Assembly (NCBI GenBank): GCA_036489975.1
Contig: DASXES010000058.1
Location: 1 to 64,000 of the forward strand
DNA length: 64,000 nt
Direction of reading: 5' to 3'
Source: Roseiarcus sp036489975
GTDB taxonomy: Bacteria > Pseudomonadota > Alphaproteobacteria > Rhizobiales > Beijerinckiaceae
Position 1 is the first letter of the stretch; each line of letters begins with the position of its first letter. A model generated the notes under the pieces. It saw only the letters and a list, made by a program, of their open reading frames with translations. It did no database searches and was not told where the DNA came from. The position numbers were made by a program, and so were the translations under genes. Below are positions 17,257 to 24,796 of the stretch, one piece after another.

Positions 17257-18215
17257 GTGGCCGGCGCCGCCGGCCGCGACCCGTAGAGGCTCAGGACGAG
17301 CACCATGACGGACGCGCCGACCGCAAAGATTTGGGCGCCCAGTCCGTTATGCCAATATTCGTAGAAGTCCGGGCTCCACGCCATGAGACAGAGTCTCGCG
17401 ACATTCAGCGCGATCATCGCCGCGCCGATCACGCACCCCGTCAGGAGATCGCGGCGCCGCCAGCTTTGGTGGCGGAGCCTGCTCACGGTCAACCAGCAGA
17501 GCATCGCGAGGGACAGGTTATGGAACGAGGAGCAGCCGGAATAGACGACGATGCCGAAACCGGAAGGGCCGGTTATGACATTGCCCTGCCATTCGGTTCC
17601 GGCCCGCACCGCCTGCATCAGAGTTCCGACAACGGCCGTCTCCGCCTGAAGCAGGGGAAGGGCGAAGATATCGAAGACGATATGCCCCCAGTATTGCTGG
17701 ATCACGAGCGCAGCGAGCACGATTCCCGCCGACCGCTGCTTTGGATCGTCCCGACCCCGGATCCAGCAAAAAATGGCGGCTCCGAGCGCAAGGAACTTGA
17801 TGGTCCGGGTCGTGGGTAGGAAAAGGGGGACGCACAGGGCTAAAGCGATCAGAATGTCCCGCAGCTGCGCGACCTGCCTCGGATCGCTCGAGGCCAGGAG
17901 CCGGAATATGGCGTACCACGCCATGATCTGAAAAACGCTTGCGGCGGCGAGATCGGCGAGGACCTGTCCCGGCGACGTCGAGGGCAGCTGATTGACCGCT
18001 CCAAGCACCTGATTGAAGAACAGGATTGCGCAAATCCAAAGGAAAAGGTCGCGGCGCGGCAAATCAAGTCCGCGGCGCGCTTCGCCGATGGTTGTCGGGA
18101 CTGCTGTGGCAAACACGCTCAATCGGGGCGCCTCGCTTACGCTCACGAAGCTGAGACTAGCCGAAGCGCTGAATAGCCGCAATGTAAATGTAAAACTTAT
18201 CGGCCTGCATGGCAA
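17253..18215 (-). CDS. Exosortase (XrtA-like transpeptidase family)
   Basis: Up to 320 residues and about eight membrane helices. The catalytic triad of exosortases is visible: Cys228 in YSGCSSFHN, Arg274 in LNVARLCLM and His289 in YEYWHNGLG. Exosortases process and anchor proteins bearing PEP-CTERM-type C-terminal signals, usually beside exopolysaccharide genes. Candidate substrates lie 3-5 kb away (21464, 21767 and 22905-23636). The start is uncertain: ATG 18215 has a poor ribosome site, and the first 45 residues are not hydrophobic as in the family; GTG 18146 is possible. The subtype cannot be assigned here. Confidence 0.85.
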   Translation of the reverse strand: MPCRPISFTFTLRLFSASASLSFVSVSEAPRLSVFATAVPTTIGEARRGLDLPRRDLFLWICAILFFNQVLGAVNQLPSTSPGQVLADLAAASVFQIMAWYAIFRLLASSDPRQVAQLRDILIALALCVPLFLPTTRTIKFLALGAAIFCWIRGRDDPKQRSAGIVLAALVIQQYWGHIVFDIFALPLLQAETAVVGTLMQAVRAGTEWQGNVITGPSGFGIVVYSGCSSFHNLSLAMLCWLTVSRLRHQSWRRRDLLTGCVIGAAMIALNVARLCLMAWSPDFYEYWHNGLGAQIFAVGASVMVLVLSLYGSRPAAPAT

Positions 18216-18294
18216 CGCCAGCGCCCAGAATCGATCAGATCGCAGACTGGTTTCAGATCCCTTGCAAGCGATCTCTGCGCGGAAGCGGCCGCAC

Positions 18295-18501
18295 TCACAT
18301 CAGTGAAATCAACTTCCAACCGCCCCAGACCAAAAGGCCGATGATCAGAAGGACAAACAGGCTCGCGGTGAACAGTTCGCGCCCTGGGTGGGCGGTCGGC
18401 GGAAAGTCAAGGCCGTCGTCAGACTCGCGCGCGACGTCAACGGAAGATTGCGATCGCGATGCTGTTCGAGCGGGCAAAGCGCCCGCGTTCGTATGGGCCA
18501 T
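18295..18501 (-). CDS. Small single-pass membrane protein, hypothetical
   Basis: 68 residues. A hydrophilic N-terminal part is followed by one membrane helix near the C-terminus (~43-65, TASLFVLLIIGLLVWGGWKL). GGAGA lies ~8 bases before the ATG. It is encoded upstream of, and in the same direction as, the exosortase, ending 79 bp before its start, so it may be cotranscribed. No family recognised. Confidence 0.5.
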   Translation of the reverse strand: MAHTNAGALPARTASRSQSSVDVARESDDGLDFPPTAHPGRELFTASLFVLLIIGLLVWGGWKLISLM

Positions 18502-19090
18502 GCGTTCGTCTCCCGAATCCCCGATCCTGAACGATCAAGACGCCAAGAGGTACCCCCAACGTTCGATCTATACTCCGCTAAATGCTCGCCGCCAACCCCT
18601 TTATTACAGTATTCCCAAAGTCGATTGGGTACTTACGACAGTAAACGACCGAAGCGATCAGATGACAGTGACAACATCTGTTGGGTTAGCCTCGAAATTT
18701 GAGGGCGAACGGCGGCCCAAGTCGGGTCGCCAAAAGGCGGCTCGGAGCCACCCTCCAGCTCGCGGGCGGCGCCTGATCGAGCCCCATTGCCGGCGCCGCC
18801 ATCAGCGGGGAGGTAATTTTAGCTTGGGTATAGCAAGGATTATCAGTAACTTATATGGAAGTCATAATGTCAAAAACTGGGTTAGCATTGTAAGATTTTG
18901 CGAAATAGCGCGGATTGGCTCAAGTCATCTCCGCTCCGCATCGCGCGCAGTTGCAGATAAGTGTGCCTAAGCCATTGAAATAACGGAGTCGCACGCAAAA
19001 CTGGACACTCGGCCGCACGGGCCCCATCCGACCCTTCCAACGGCTGCGCGCTGCAACGCCGGCGCGTGGGTTGTCGAAGCAAGTCGCCCG
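18502..19090. other. Intergenic stretch, nothing recognised
   Basis: Nearly 590 bp with a short AT-rich patch around 18820-18900. No gene, RNA or clear terminator seen. The open frames here lack ribosome sites and family features. Confidence 0.5.
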
Positions 19091-20914
19091 CTACTCCACC
19101 GTCACCGATTTCGCCAGATTGCGCGGCTGGTCGGCGTCCTTACCCATGATGACCGCGGTGTGATAGGCGAGCATCTGGATCGGCGCCGCATAGACGATCG
19201 GAGCGAAATTGACCGCCATCTCGGGCATCGGCAGGACATGCTCGATCGCCACCCCAGCCTCCTCGGCCGCATGGCTGTCGCCGATCAGAATGAGGCGCCC
19301 GCCCCGCGCCGCGACTTCCTGCATGTTGGACACTGTCTTTTCGAACACCGCATCGCGCGGCGCGATGACGATCACCGGCATCGCTTCGTCGATGAGCGCG
19401 ATCGGGCCATGCTTGAGTTCACCCGCTGCATAGCCTTCTGCGTGTATGTAGCTCAATTCCTTTAGTTTCAGCGCCCCTTCCAACGCCAGAGGATAGGCTG
19501 TGCCGCGCCCCAGATAGAGCACATCGCGGGCGCGGGCGATCACATGCGCGAGCTTCTCCGCGATGGGCTCGAGCTTGAGCGCCTCGGCGAGCAGGCCGGG
19601 CGTCGCGACGAGTTCGCCGATGAGCCGCCCCTCGGCCGCCTCGTCGATTGCCCCGCGCGCCTTGCCGAGGCCGATCGCCAGAGCCGCCAGCGCCGCGAGC
19701 TGGCAGGTGAAGGCCTTGGTCGAGGCGACGCCGATCTCCGGGCCGGCGAGCGTCGGCGCCGCCGCGTCGGTGAGCCGCGCGATGCTGGAACCCGGCACGT
19801 TGACGACGCCAATCGTCTTCGCACCCCTCTCCTTCACGTAACGCAGCGACGCCAGCGTGTCAGCCGTCTCGCCCGATTGCGAGACAACAATGGTCAAGCC
19901 CCCGTCGTCGACGGGCGCTTCGCGGTAGCGGTATTCGGACGCGACGTCGATCTCGACCGGCAGACGCGCCCAGCGCTCGATCCAATATTTGGCGACCAGC
20001 CCGGCAATGTAGGCGGTGCCGCAGGCAACGATCGTCACGCGATTGAGCCGCGTCGGATCAACCGGCCAGGCGAAGGGTTTCAACTTAAGCGCCGCCATGT
20101 CGATGTAACGGGCGATAGTGTGGCCGACCACTTCCGGCTGCTCGTGGATCTCCTTGGCCATGAAGTGCCGGTAATTGCCCTTTTCCGCGAGCAGGCTGCC
20201 GGCGGGGCTGCGCTGGATGCGTCGCTTGACCGGCTTGCCGCCGGCCTCCCGAATGTCCGCGCCTTCGCGGGTCAGCACCACCCAGTCGCCTTCCTCGAGA
20301 TAGGCAATGCGATCAGTGAACGGGGCGAGCGCGAGGGCGTCCGAGCCCAGATACATCTCGCCCTCGCCGTAGCCGATGGCCAGCGGGGCGCCCTGGCGGG
20401 CGCCAATCAGGAGATCCTCCGCGCCCTCGAACAGATAGACGAGCGCAAACGCTCCACGGAGCCGGCCGAGCGCTGCGTGAACCGCCTCTGGAGGTGATTT
20501 GCCCCTGGCGAGTTCGTCCTCGACGACAAACGCGGCAATCTCGGAATCGGTCTCGGTCGCAAACGCATAGCCCTTGGCGGCGAGTTCGTGCCGCAAAGCC
20601 CGGAAATTCTCGATGATGCCGTTGTGGACGACCACGAGCCTCGGCGAGGCATGCGGATGGGCGTTGGCTTCCGTCGGCCTGCCGTGCGTCGCCCAGCGCG
20701 TGTGGCCGATGCCGATTGCCCCGCCAAGCGGCGCAGCGGCAAGCTTCGCCTCGAGGTTCTTGAGCTTGCCCTCGGCGCGCCGCCGCTCCAGCTTACCGTT
20801 CTCGAGCGTCGCCACGCCGGCGGAATCATAGCCGCGATATTCGAGCCGCTTCAGCGCATCGATAATCGAGCCCGCGACCGGCCCGGTCCCGAGAATCCCG
20901 ACAATGCCACACAT
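19091..20914 (-). CDS. glmS: Glutamine--fructose-6-phosphate aminotransferase (isomerizing)
   Basis: 607 residues. It starts exactly MCGIVGILG, so Cys2 becomes the N-terminal nucleophile of the glutaminase domain (~1-240; HTRWATHGRPTEANAHPH, VVHNGIIENF). Two SIS sugar-isomerase domains follow (SQSGETADTL, GPEIGVASTKAFTCQLAAL, AEGYAAGELKHGPIALID) and the C-terminus ends in AKSVTVE. It makes glucosamine-6-phosphate, the first step to UDP-GlcNAc for peptidoglycan and lipopolysaccharide. glmU is not adjacent; the gene sits instead between the exosortase and its likely substrates. No glmS ribozyme was seen upstream, as expected outside Gram-positives. Confidence 0.97.
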   Translation of the reverse strand: MCGIVGILGTGPVAGSIIDALKRLEYRGYDSAGVATLENGKLERRRAEGKLKNLEAKLAAAPLGGAIGIGHTRWATHGRPTEANAHPHASPRLVVVHNGIIENFRALRHELAAKGYAFATETDSEIAAFVVEDELARGKSPPEAVHAALGRLRGAFALVYLFEGAEDLLIGARQGAPLAIGYGEGEMYLGSDALALAPFTDRIAYLEEGDWVVLTREGADIREAGGKPVKRRIQRSPAGSLLAEKGNYRHFMAKEIHEQPEVVGHTIARYIDMAALKLKPFAWPVDPTRLNRVTIVACGTAYIAGLVAKYWIERWARLPVEIDVASEYRYREAPVDDGGLTIVVSQSGETADTLASLRYVKERGAKTIGVVNVPGSSIARLTDAAAPTLAGPEIGVASTKAFTCQLAALAALAIGLGKARGAIDEAAEGRLIGELVATPGLLAEALKLEPIAEKLAHVIARARDVLYLGRGTAYPLALEGALKLKELSYIHAEGYAAGELKHGPIALIDEAMPVIVIAPRDAVFEKTVSNMQEVAARGGRLILIGDSHAAEEAGVAIEHVLPMPEMAVNFAPIVYAAPIQMLAYHTAVIMGKDADQPRNLAKSVTVE

Positions 20915-21463
20915 CCAAAAGTCCTTGTCTGAAATCGCTTCCGCTTGCCGAGGCCTTAGGCCACGGGCGGCCCCCACAACAAGTCAAATTCGGTGAAGGA
21001 AAGGTGAAGTTCGAGGTCGCCAGCAGACCGGGGCTCTGGACCGCAAAGACACCGCCCACACGCTACCGCCCTCCCCGTTCCTGACTGGGAAGCCGGCGCT
21101 CGTCAGCGTCGGAGCGGGGTACATCTGGCCTGGATGAACGAAGCTAATCGACGGCCGCGAGCAGGGCTGGGGCGCGAGCAGGGGGACGCCAGCGGGTTGG
21201 GGCGCCGCGGTTGCTCACAACAAAATGCGGCGCCAAATTCTGGGCGCCACGGATACGCCCGTCTCGCTTGATCGTCGGGCGGCGTTAACTCTGCGCGACG
21301 CCTCTGGGGAACCGTGAGGATTCACCATCTGGCGAGCCGGGATTGTCAAATCTTGGGTTGAGAGGTTTCAAACCACTTGACGAAATTGATACATTATGTT
21401 TGGTTGCAATCGATCAAATCCAATCCTCGACATTAAAGATCGAAGATTTGCCTGGAGGCGGCG
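20915..21463. other. Intergenic region between divergent glmS and the small CTERM-like gene
   Basis: Contains the promoter(s) of glmS to the left and of the 67-residue protein to the right. A TTGACG at 21377-21382 lies in the AT-richer part before the small gene but lacks a good -10 at standard spacing. Nothing else recognised. Confidence 0.4.
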
Positions 21464-21667
21464 ATGAAGTTCTTAGCATTGGTGAGCGGGTCTTTCGTAT
21501 TCGTTGCAACGGCCGCCCAGGCCATGCCGACCTGCGGGACCAACCCCTTTTCTTGTCTGGTCGGCGCCCCGGCCCCTTCGATCGGCGCGGGCGTCCCGGT
21601 CGCGCTCGCCGCGGGCGCGGTGCTATGCGGCATGATGCTCTTGAAGCTTTGGCGGCGCCAGTCCTGA
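21464..21667 (+). CDS. Small exported protein with C-terminal helix and basic tail (sorting-like signal)
   Basis: 67 residues with a good GGAGG seven bases before the ATG. Signal peptide 1-20 (ends AQA). A very short mature part has two cysteines (CGTNPFSC). The C-terminus is tripartite: PSIGAGVP, a hydrophobic helix (~44-60) and WRRQS. That layout resembles protein-sorting C-termini, but the motif before the helix is not PEP. Similar PxxGAGxP...WRRR tails are, to my knowledge, frequent in alphaproteobacterial exported proteins. Whether the nearby exosortase acts on it is inference. Confidence 0.7.
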   Translation: MKFLALVSGSFVFVATAAQAMPTCGTNPFSCLVGAPAPSIGAGVPVALAAGAVLCGMMLLKLWRRQS

Positions 21668-21766
21668 GGCGCTCTCGAACCGAAGGCTCGGCCTCATTCG
21701 AATTGCGACAGCATTCGTAGGGACCTTGTGGAGTTCGGAATCCAGCATTTCCGAAGCGGGAAGCGC

Positions 21767-22099
21767 ATGCGCGGCCATGTCTTACTTTACGCGGTTGGAT
21801 TATCTTTGGCGATCGGCGTCGCAGACCCATGCGCCGGAGCGGTTCAGCCCCAAGGCGCCATTGTTCGGTCAGCGTCGGACCATAACTCGGATCAAGATAC
21901 ACATGATCTCGGTTTTTTTGCGCCCGCCGCCACTTCTGACGATCCGGCTCCGCAGCCTTCATCGGCGTCGACCGCGGGCGGCGCCGAGGCCGTGCCTGAA
22001 CTGCCGATTTGGGCGATGATGTTCGTTTGCTTCCTGGGCCTTGCCTTGGCGGGGCTCAAAAAGGGCCGTAAAGACCGCTTGTCGCCCGGAATCGAGTGA
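21767..22099 (+). CDS. Exported protein with PEP-CTERM-like C-terminus
   Basis: 110 residues from ATG 21767 (GTG 21728 is a longer alternative). Signal peptide ~1-24, then a mature region rich in Ser, Asp, Pro and Ala. The C-terminus VPELPIWAMMFVCFLGLALA followed by GLKKGRK matches the alphaproteobacterial PEP-CTERM variant: a P-E core, a W-A-M-M helix and a basic stop. Eight extra residues follow the basic cluster, more than usual. It lies 99 bp after the previous small gene, on the same strand. Probable substrate of the exosortase at 17253-18215. Confidence 0.7.
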   Translation: MRGHVLLYAVGLSLAIGVADPCAGAVQPQGAIVRSASDHNSDQDTHDLGFFAPAATSDDPAPQPSSASTAGGAEAVPELPIWAMMFVCFLGLALAGLKKGRKDRLSPGIE

Positions 22100-22144
22100 A
22101 GCTGGAGCGCCCAACCGGCCTCGCCTCCGCTCAACCCGAATTGC

Positions 22145-22164
22145 AAAAAACTCCCGAACCGGGA
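22145..22164 (-). terminator. Intrinsic terminator after the SGNH hydrolase gene
   Basis: Read on the minus strand: TCCCG, loop GTT, CGGGA, then G and six T. It lies 9 bp after the TGA of the SGNH hydrolase gene and should end the PEP-CTERM/SGNH transcript. Confidence 0.7.
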
Positions 22165-22173
22165 CCCCATCCA

Positions 22174-22908
22174 TCAGCGTGAATGGGCGCAAGTCCTCAC
22201 TTGCGCCCATAGCGCCGCGTCGAGCGCGCGGTAGCCGGCCAGGGACCAGTGCGTGCCGTCGCTCCGATATTCGCGCCGCAGTTTGCCGCCCGCGTCGCGG
22301 AACAGGCGGTTCGCGTCAAGCACCTCCATGCCCTGCGCACGAGCCTCGAGGGCGATCGCATCGCCAATTCTGGTCATGAGGGTTTCCTGCTTCGATCCCA
22401 TCAGTGCGCGCTTCCACAGTTCCAAGTCGATCGGGGGAACAATGGTGAGCACGATCACCCGGGACGCGCCCGCTCGACGGGCGTCCTCGCCAATTGCGAT
22501 CACCGCGCGCGCCGCGCGAGCGATTGTCTCTTCCCGCAGGGGCTTGGACTGAAACACGGCGGCGGTGGCGTCGTTGCCGCCAGCCTGGATCACCACCACA
22601 TCCGCGCGGGCTGTGGCGATCTGATCGCGAACCGCCGGTTCGATATTCGCCGCCGCTTCTCCCGCGAAGCCCAGTCGGCCGATCCGCCAGCCGGAACGCG
22701 CCTCAACCGGCCAGCGGGCGATGCGTGAATCGCCCACCAAGAGAAGCGTGCATCGCGCGTCGCTCTCGCCTGTCCAATGAATGGGCGCCTGCAGGCGCCT
22801 TGGTTCAAGCCGGCTCAATTTGAAAGTGCGATAGGCGAAATAAGCCGCGACATATCCGGCGGGAGCAAACAGAAACGCCACCGCCAGCAAAGCGAAAAGC
22901 CATGTCAA
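22174..22908 (-). CDS. SGNH/GDSL-family hydrolase, membrane-anchored
   Basis: 244 residues. An N-terminal membrane helix (~3-27) is followed by an SGNH fold: block I LLVGDSRIARW (nucleophile Ser), block III QAGGNDATA and block V DGTHWSLAGY (Asp/His). Such enzymes remove acetyl or other acyl groups from polysaccharides or lipids. The start overlaps the stop of the PEP-CTERM gene by 4 bp, so the two are coupled; deacylation of an exported polysaccharide is a reasonable inference. The last codons contain a perfect 12-bp palindrome (22183-22210). Confidence 0.83.
   Translation of the reverse strand: MTWLFALLAVAFLFAPAGYVAAYFAYRTFKLSRLEPRRLQAPIHWTGESDARCTLLLVGDSRIARWPVEARSGWRIGRLGFAGEAAANIEPAVRDQIATARADVVVIQAGGNDATAAVFQSKPLREETIARAARAVIAIGEDARRAGASRVIVLTIVPPIDLELWKRALMGSKQETLMTRIGDAIALEARAQGMEVLDANRLFRDAGGKLRREYRSDGTHWSLAGYRALDAALWAQVRTCAHSR
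22183..22210. repeat. Perfect 12-bp inverted repeat inside the end of the SGNH gene
   Basis: ATGGGCGCAAGT (22183-22194) pairs with ACTTGCGCCCAT (22199-22210) around CCTC. It lies within the last codons and just before the intrinsic terminator, so it could stabilise the 3' end of the message. Confidence 0.6.
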
Positions 22909-23636
22909 CCGGACGCGGCCCCGCGCCCCCCGCGATGGGCGAAAATGCCGAGGCCAGCGAAGCCAAGCGCCATCATAAGCCAGGTCGAGGGCTCCGGCGC
23001 GGCGTCGACACGCATCTGAAATGCATCGTCGGATGGCCAGGGATCGACGCCTTCATTGAGGAAAAAGGCTTCATTCGTAAGATTCGACTCGAGATAGTTG
23101 CCGGCGACGCCGGGACCCGATACGTCACGCGTAATTCCCCAGGCGACCGCAGCGTCGCCGCTGTCTTCCGTGGAGATTTCGATCCAGTAGAGCGAATTGG
23201 GGTTGAGCCAATCGCCGGAAAACTCATCATATCGTTCAACGGTCGGGTCCAGCCGCAAGCTGGTCAGCGGAAGCGTGACTGACTCTATCACCGATCCCCA
23301 GCCGCGAACCGAACCGTCGACGGACATCAGGCCGTTGATCGGGTCAAAGGACAGGTCGGAAAGAGGAATGCCTCCGTCAAGGCTGACGGTGTAGGTGTCG
23401 CCGGGGGAGGGGGCTTGAAGATAGATGCTGGAAAGGGAGAGCGCGATATCGACACGAACCGCGGAGGCTCCGGTTGTGAAAGTCGCGGCCAACGGCGGTC
23501 CGAAAATGGTGCTTGCGGGAAAAGAATAGGCGCCAGCGAGGCTGTCGAAAATGACCGCTCTGGCCGAGGCGAACGAAGCGAACGACAGCGTGAAAGCCGT
23601 CACGGCTGAGGCCACGAGCAACGTTCGAGACCGCAT
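22905..23636 (-). CDS. PEP-CTERM domain protein
   Basis: 243 residues. Signal peptide 1-26 (ends FASARA). The beta-rich mature domain is of unknown function. The C-terminal sorting signal is AAPEPSTWLMMALGFAGLG followed by a His-Arg-Gly-Gly-Arg-Gly basic tail. The PEP motif, hydrophobic helix and basic end are textbook for exosortase substrates. Coupled by a 4-bp overlap to the SGNH hydrolase downstream. No other recognisable domain. Confidence 0.88.
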   Translation of the reverse strand: MRSRTLLVASAVTAFTLSFASFASARAVIFDSLAGAYSFPASTIFGPPLAATFTTGASAVRVDIALSLSSIYLQAPSPGDTYTVSLDGGIPLSDLSFDPINGLMSVDGSVRGWGSVIESVTLPLTSLRLDPTVERYDEFSGDWLNPNSLYWIEISTEDSGDAAVAWGITRDVSGPGVAGNYLESNLTNEAFFLNEGVDPWPSDDAFQMRVDAAPEPSTWLMMALGFAGLGIFAHRGGRGAASG

Positions 23637-24796
23637 TTGTCTTTCCCCATAGAACGACAGAGCGCGGTTTTATTATTGTCGGTTCAATCGTGAGTCGCAA
23701 GGCCCCACATATGCCACCCCCTGTTGCGCCAGAACCCAACGTCCGGGCGTGATTTGGAAGACGCGGCTGAATGTGCGTCGTCGCTTTGGGTGACGACGGC
23801 GGACCTCCTGACCGCTTGCCGCGCGCTATCCTAGTCGTCCCACCTGCTCGCCCACAGCCGTCGATGATTTTTGCTGAAAACAGGGGAATACCCTTTTTTA
23901 TTCTTGATCTGTTCTCTTTTCTCCCCTATGACCCCTGACGCAAGACGCCGACGAGGTCGCCAAAGCCGGAACCGACTGAGGCGGCGTCAGGTCAATCTTG
24001 GTGGCCGCAGGCGCGCTGGGGACCAAAACATGAACGCTACGGGTCAAATTGCCGTGACGCTGGCCGCGCTGGTCGGCTTCGGCCGCATCTTCCTGGCCGA
24101 TGAAGGCGCCGGTCACCGGCTCAGCGGCTGTCTCATTCTCGTCGGCCTTGTGGGCAAGGTCGCGCTATCGATTTGACCGGGATGACGCCCGCTGAGATCG
24201 CGGGGCCGCTTGGCGGCTGATAAGGCCGTTCCCGTCATCTTCTGAGGCGGCGATCATCCATGGTCGCAGGTTGACCTCGCGGCCATGAAACTTTGGCGCA
24301 GCTGGCGCCGCGGTCCATCCGCGAGCGCAAACCGCGGCGCGGCGGATGATCTTCTCTTGGCCGCGGGAACCGGCGGCTTTCTCGCCGGAGCGGCCGAAAG
24401 ACGAAGCCGTTCGGACTTCTCTACAAGCTCGTCGAGCCGCCAATGACCTTGCTTCTCTTGGGCGCTGCTTTGCTCGAAAGCATGGTTCGCGAGCGGCAGC
24501 CGCGGGTCGCAACTGCTTGATAATTCCAAGACTCGATGATCGGAACCGATCATCGACTTGATGGCCGAAGCGCGAATGCGCGCCCGCGACGATTGCGCGG
24601 ATCGAAGCGCGATGCGTCGCGCTCAAATAGAACCGGGATAAGGCGCTCGGCGAACAGGCGAGCAATGTCGGATTGCGACATCGCTTGCACGCGCTTTTGG
24701 CGGATGCCCACATTTACTTCGCCACCCTCCCGCGCGCCAATAGCTGGCAGGAACGCCGGGCCCGTTCACGGCCCCGAAAAGATTGGGAGGATGGAT
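23637..24796. other. 1.16-kb gene-poor stretch with a dispersed repeat copy
   Basis: No supported gene. The frame at 23871-24176 lacks a ribosome site and family features. The right part (24521-24627) is copy B of the dispersed repeat. The region carries the promoters of the leftward PEP-CTERM gene and the rightward tannase-family gene. Confidence 0.55.
24521..24627 (-). repeat. Dispersed ~105-bp repeat, copy B (inverted relative to copy A)
   Basis: The reverse complement matches 14638-14725. It has ~20 extra bases that create a hairpin, GATGATCGG-TT-CCGATCATC. Core identity is high (GCGCATTCGCGCTTCGG shared exactly). Confidence 0.65.

Noticed and set aside
20915..21100. Possible glmS ribozyme or riboswitch leader
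   Set aside because: No conserved core was visible, and this ribozyme is a feature of Gram-positive bacteria.
23871..24176. 101-codon rightward frame
   Set aside because: Arg-rich junk followed by a short hydrophobic end; no ribosome site and no recognisable domain.
24165..24713. Leftward 182-codon frame covering the dispersed repeat
   Set aside because: Its only similarity is to the frame over copy A of the repeat, which is nucleotide-level repeat homology, not protein conservation.
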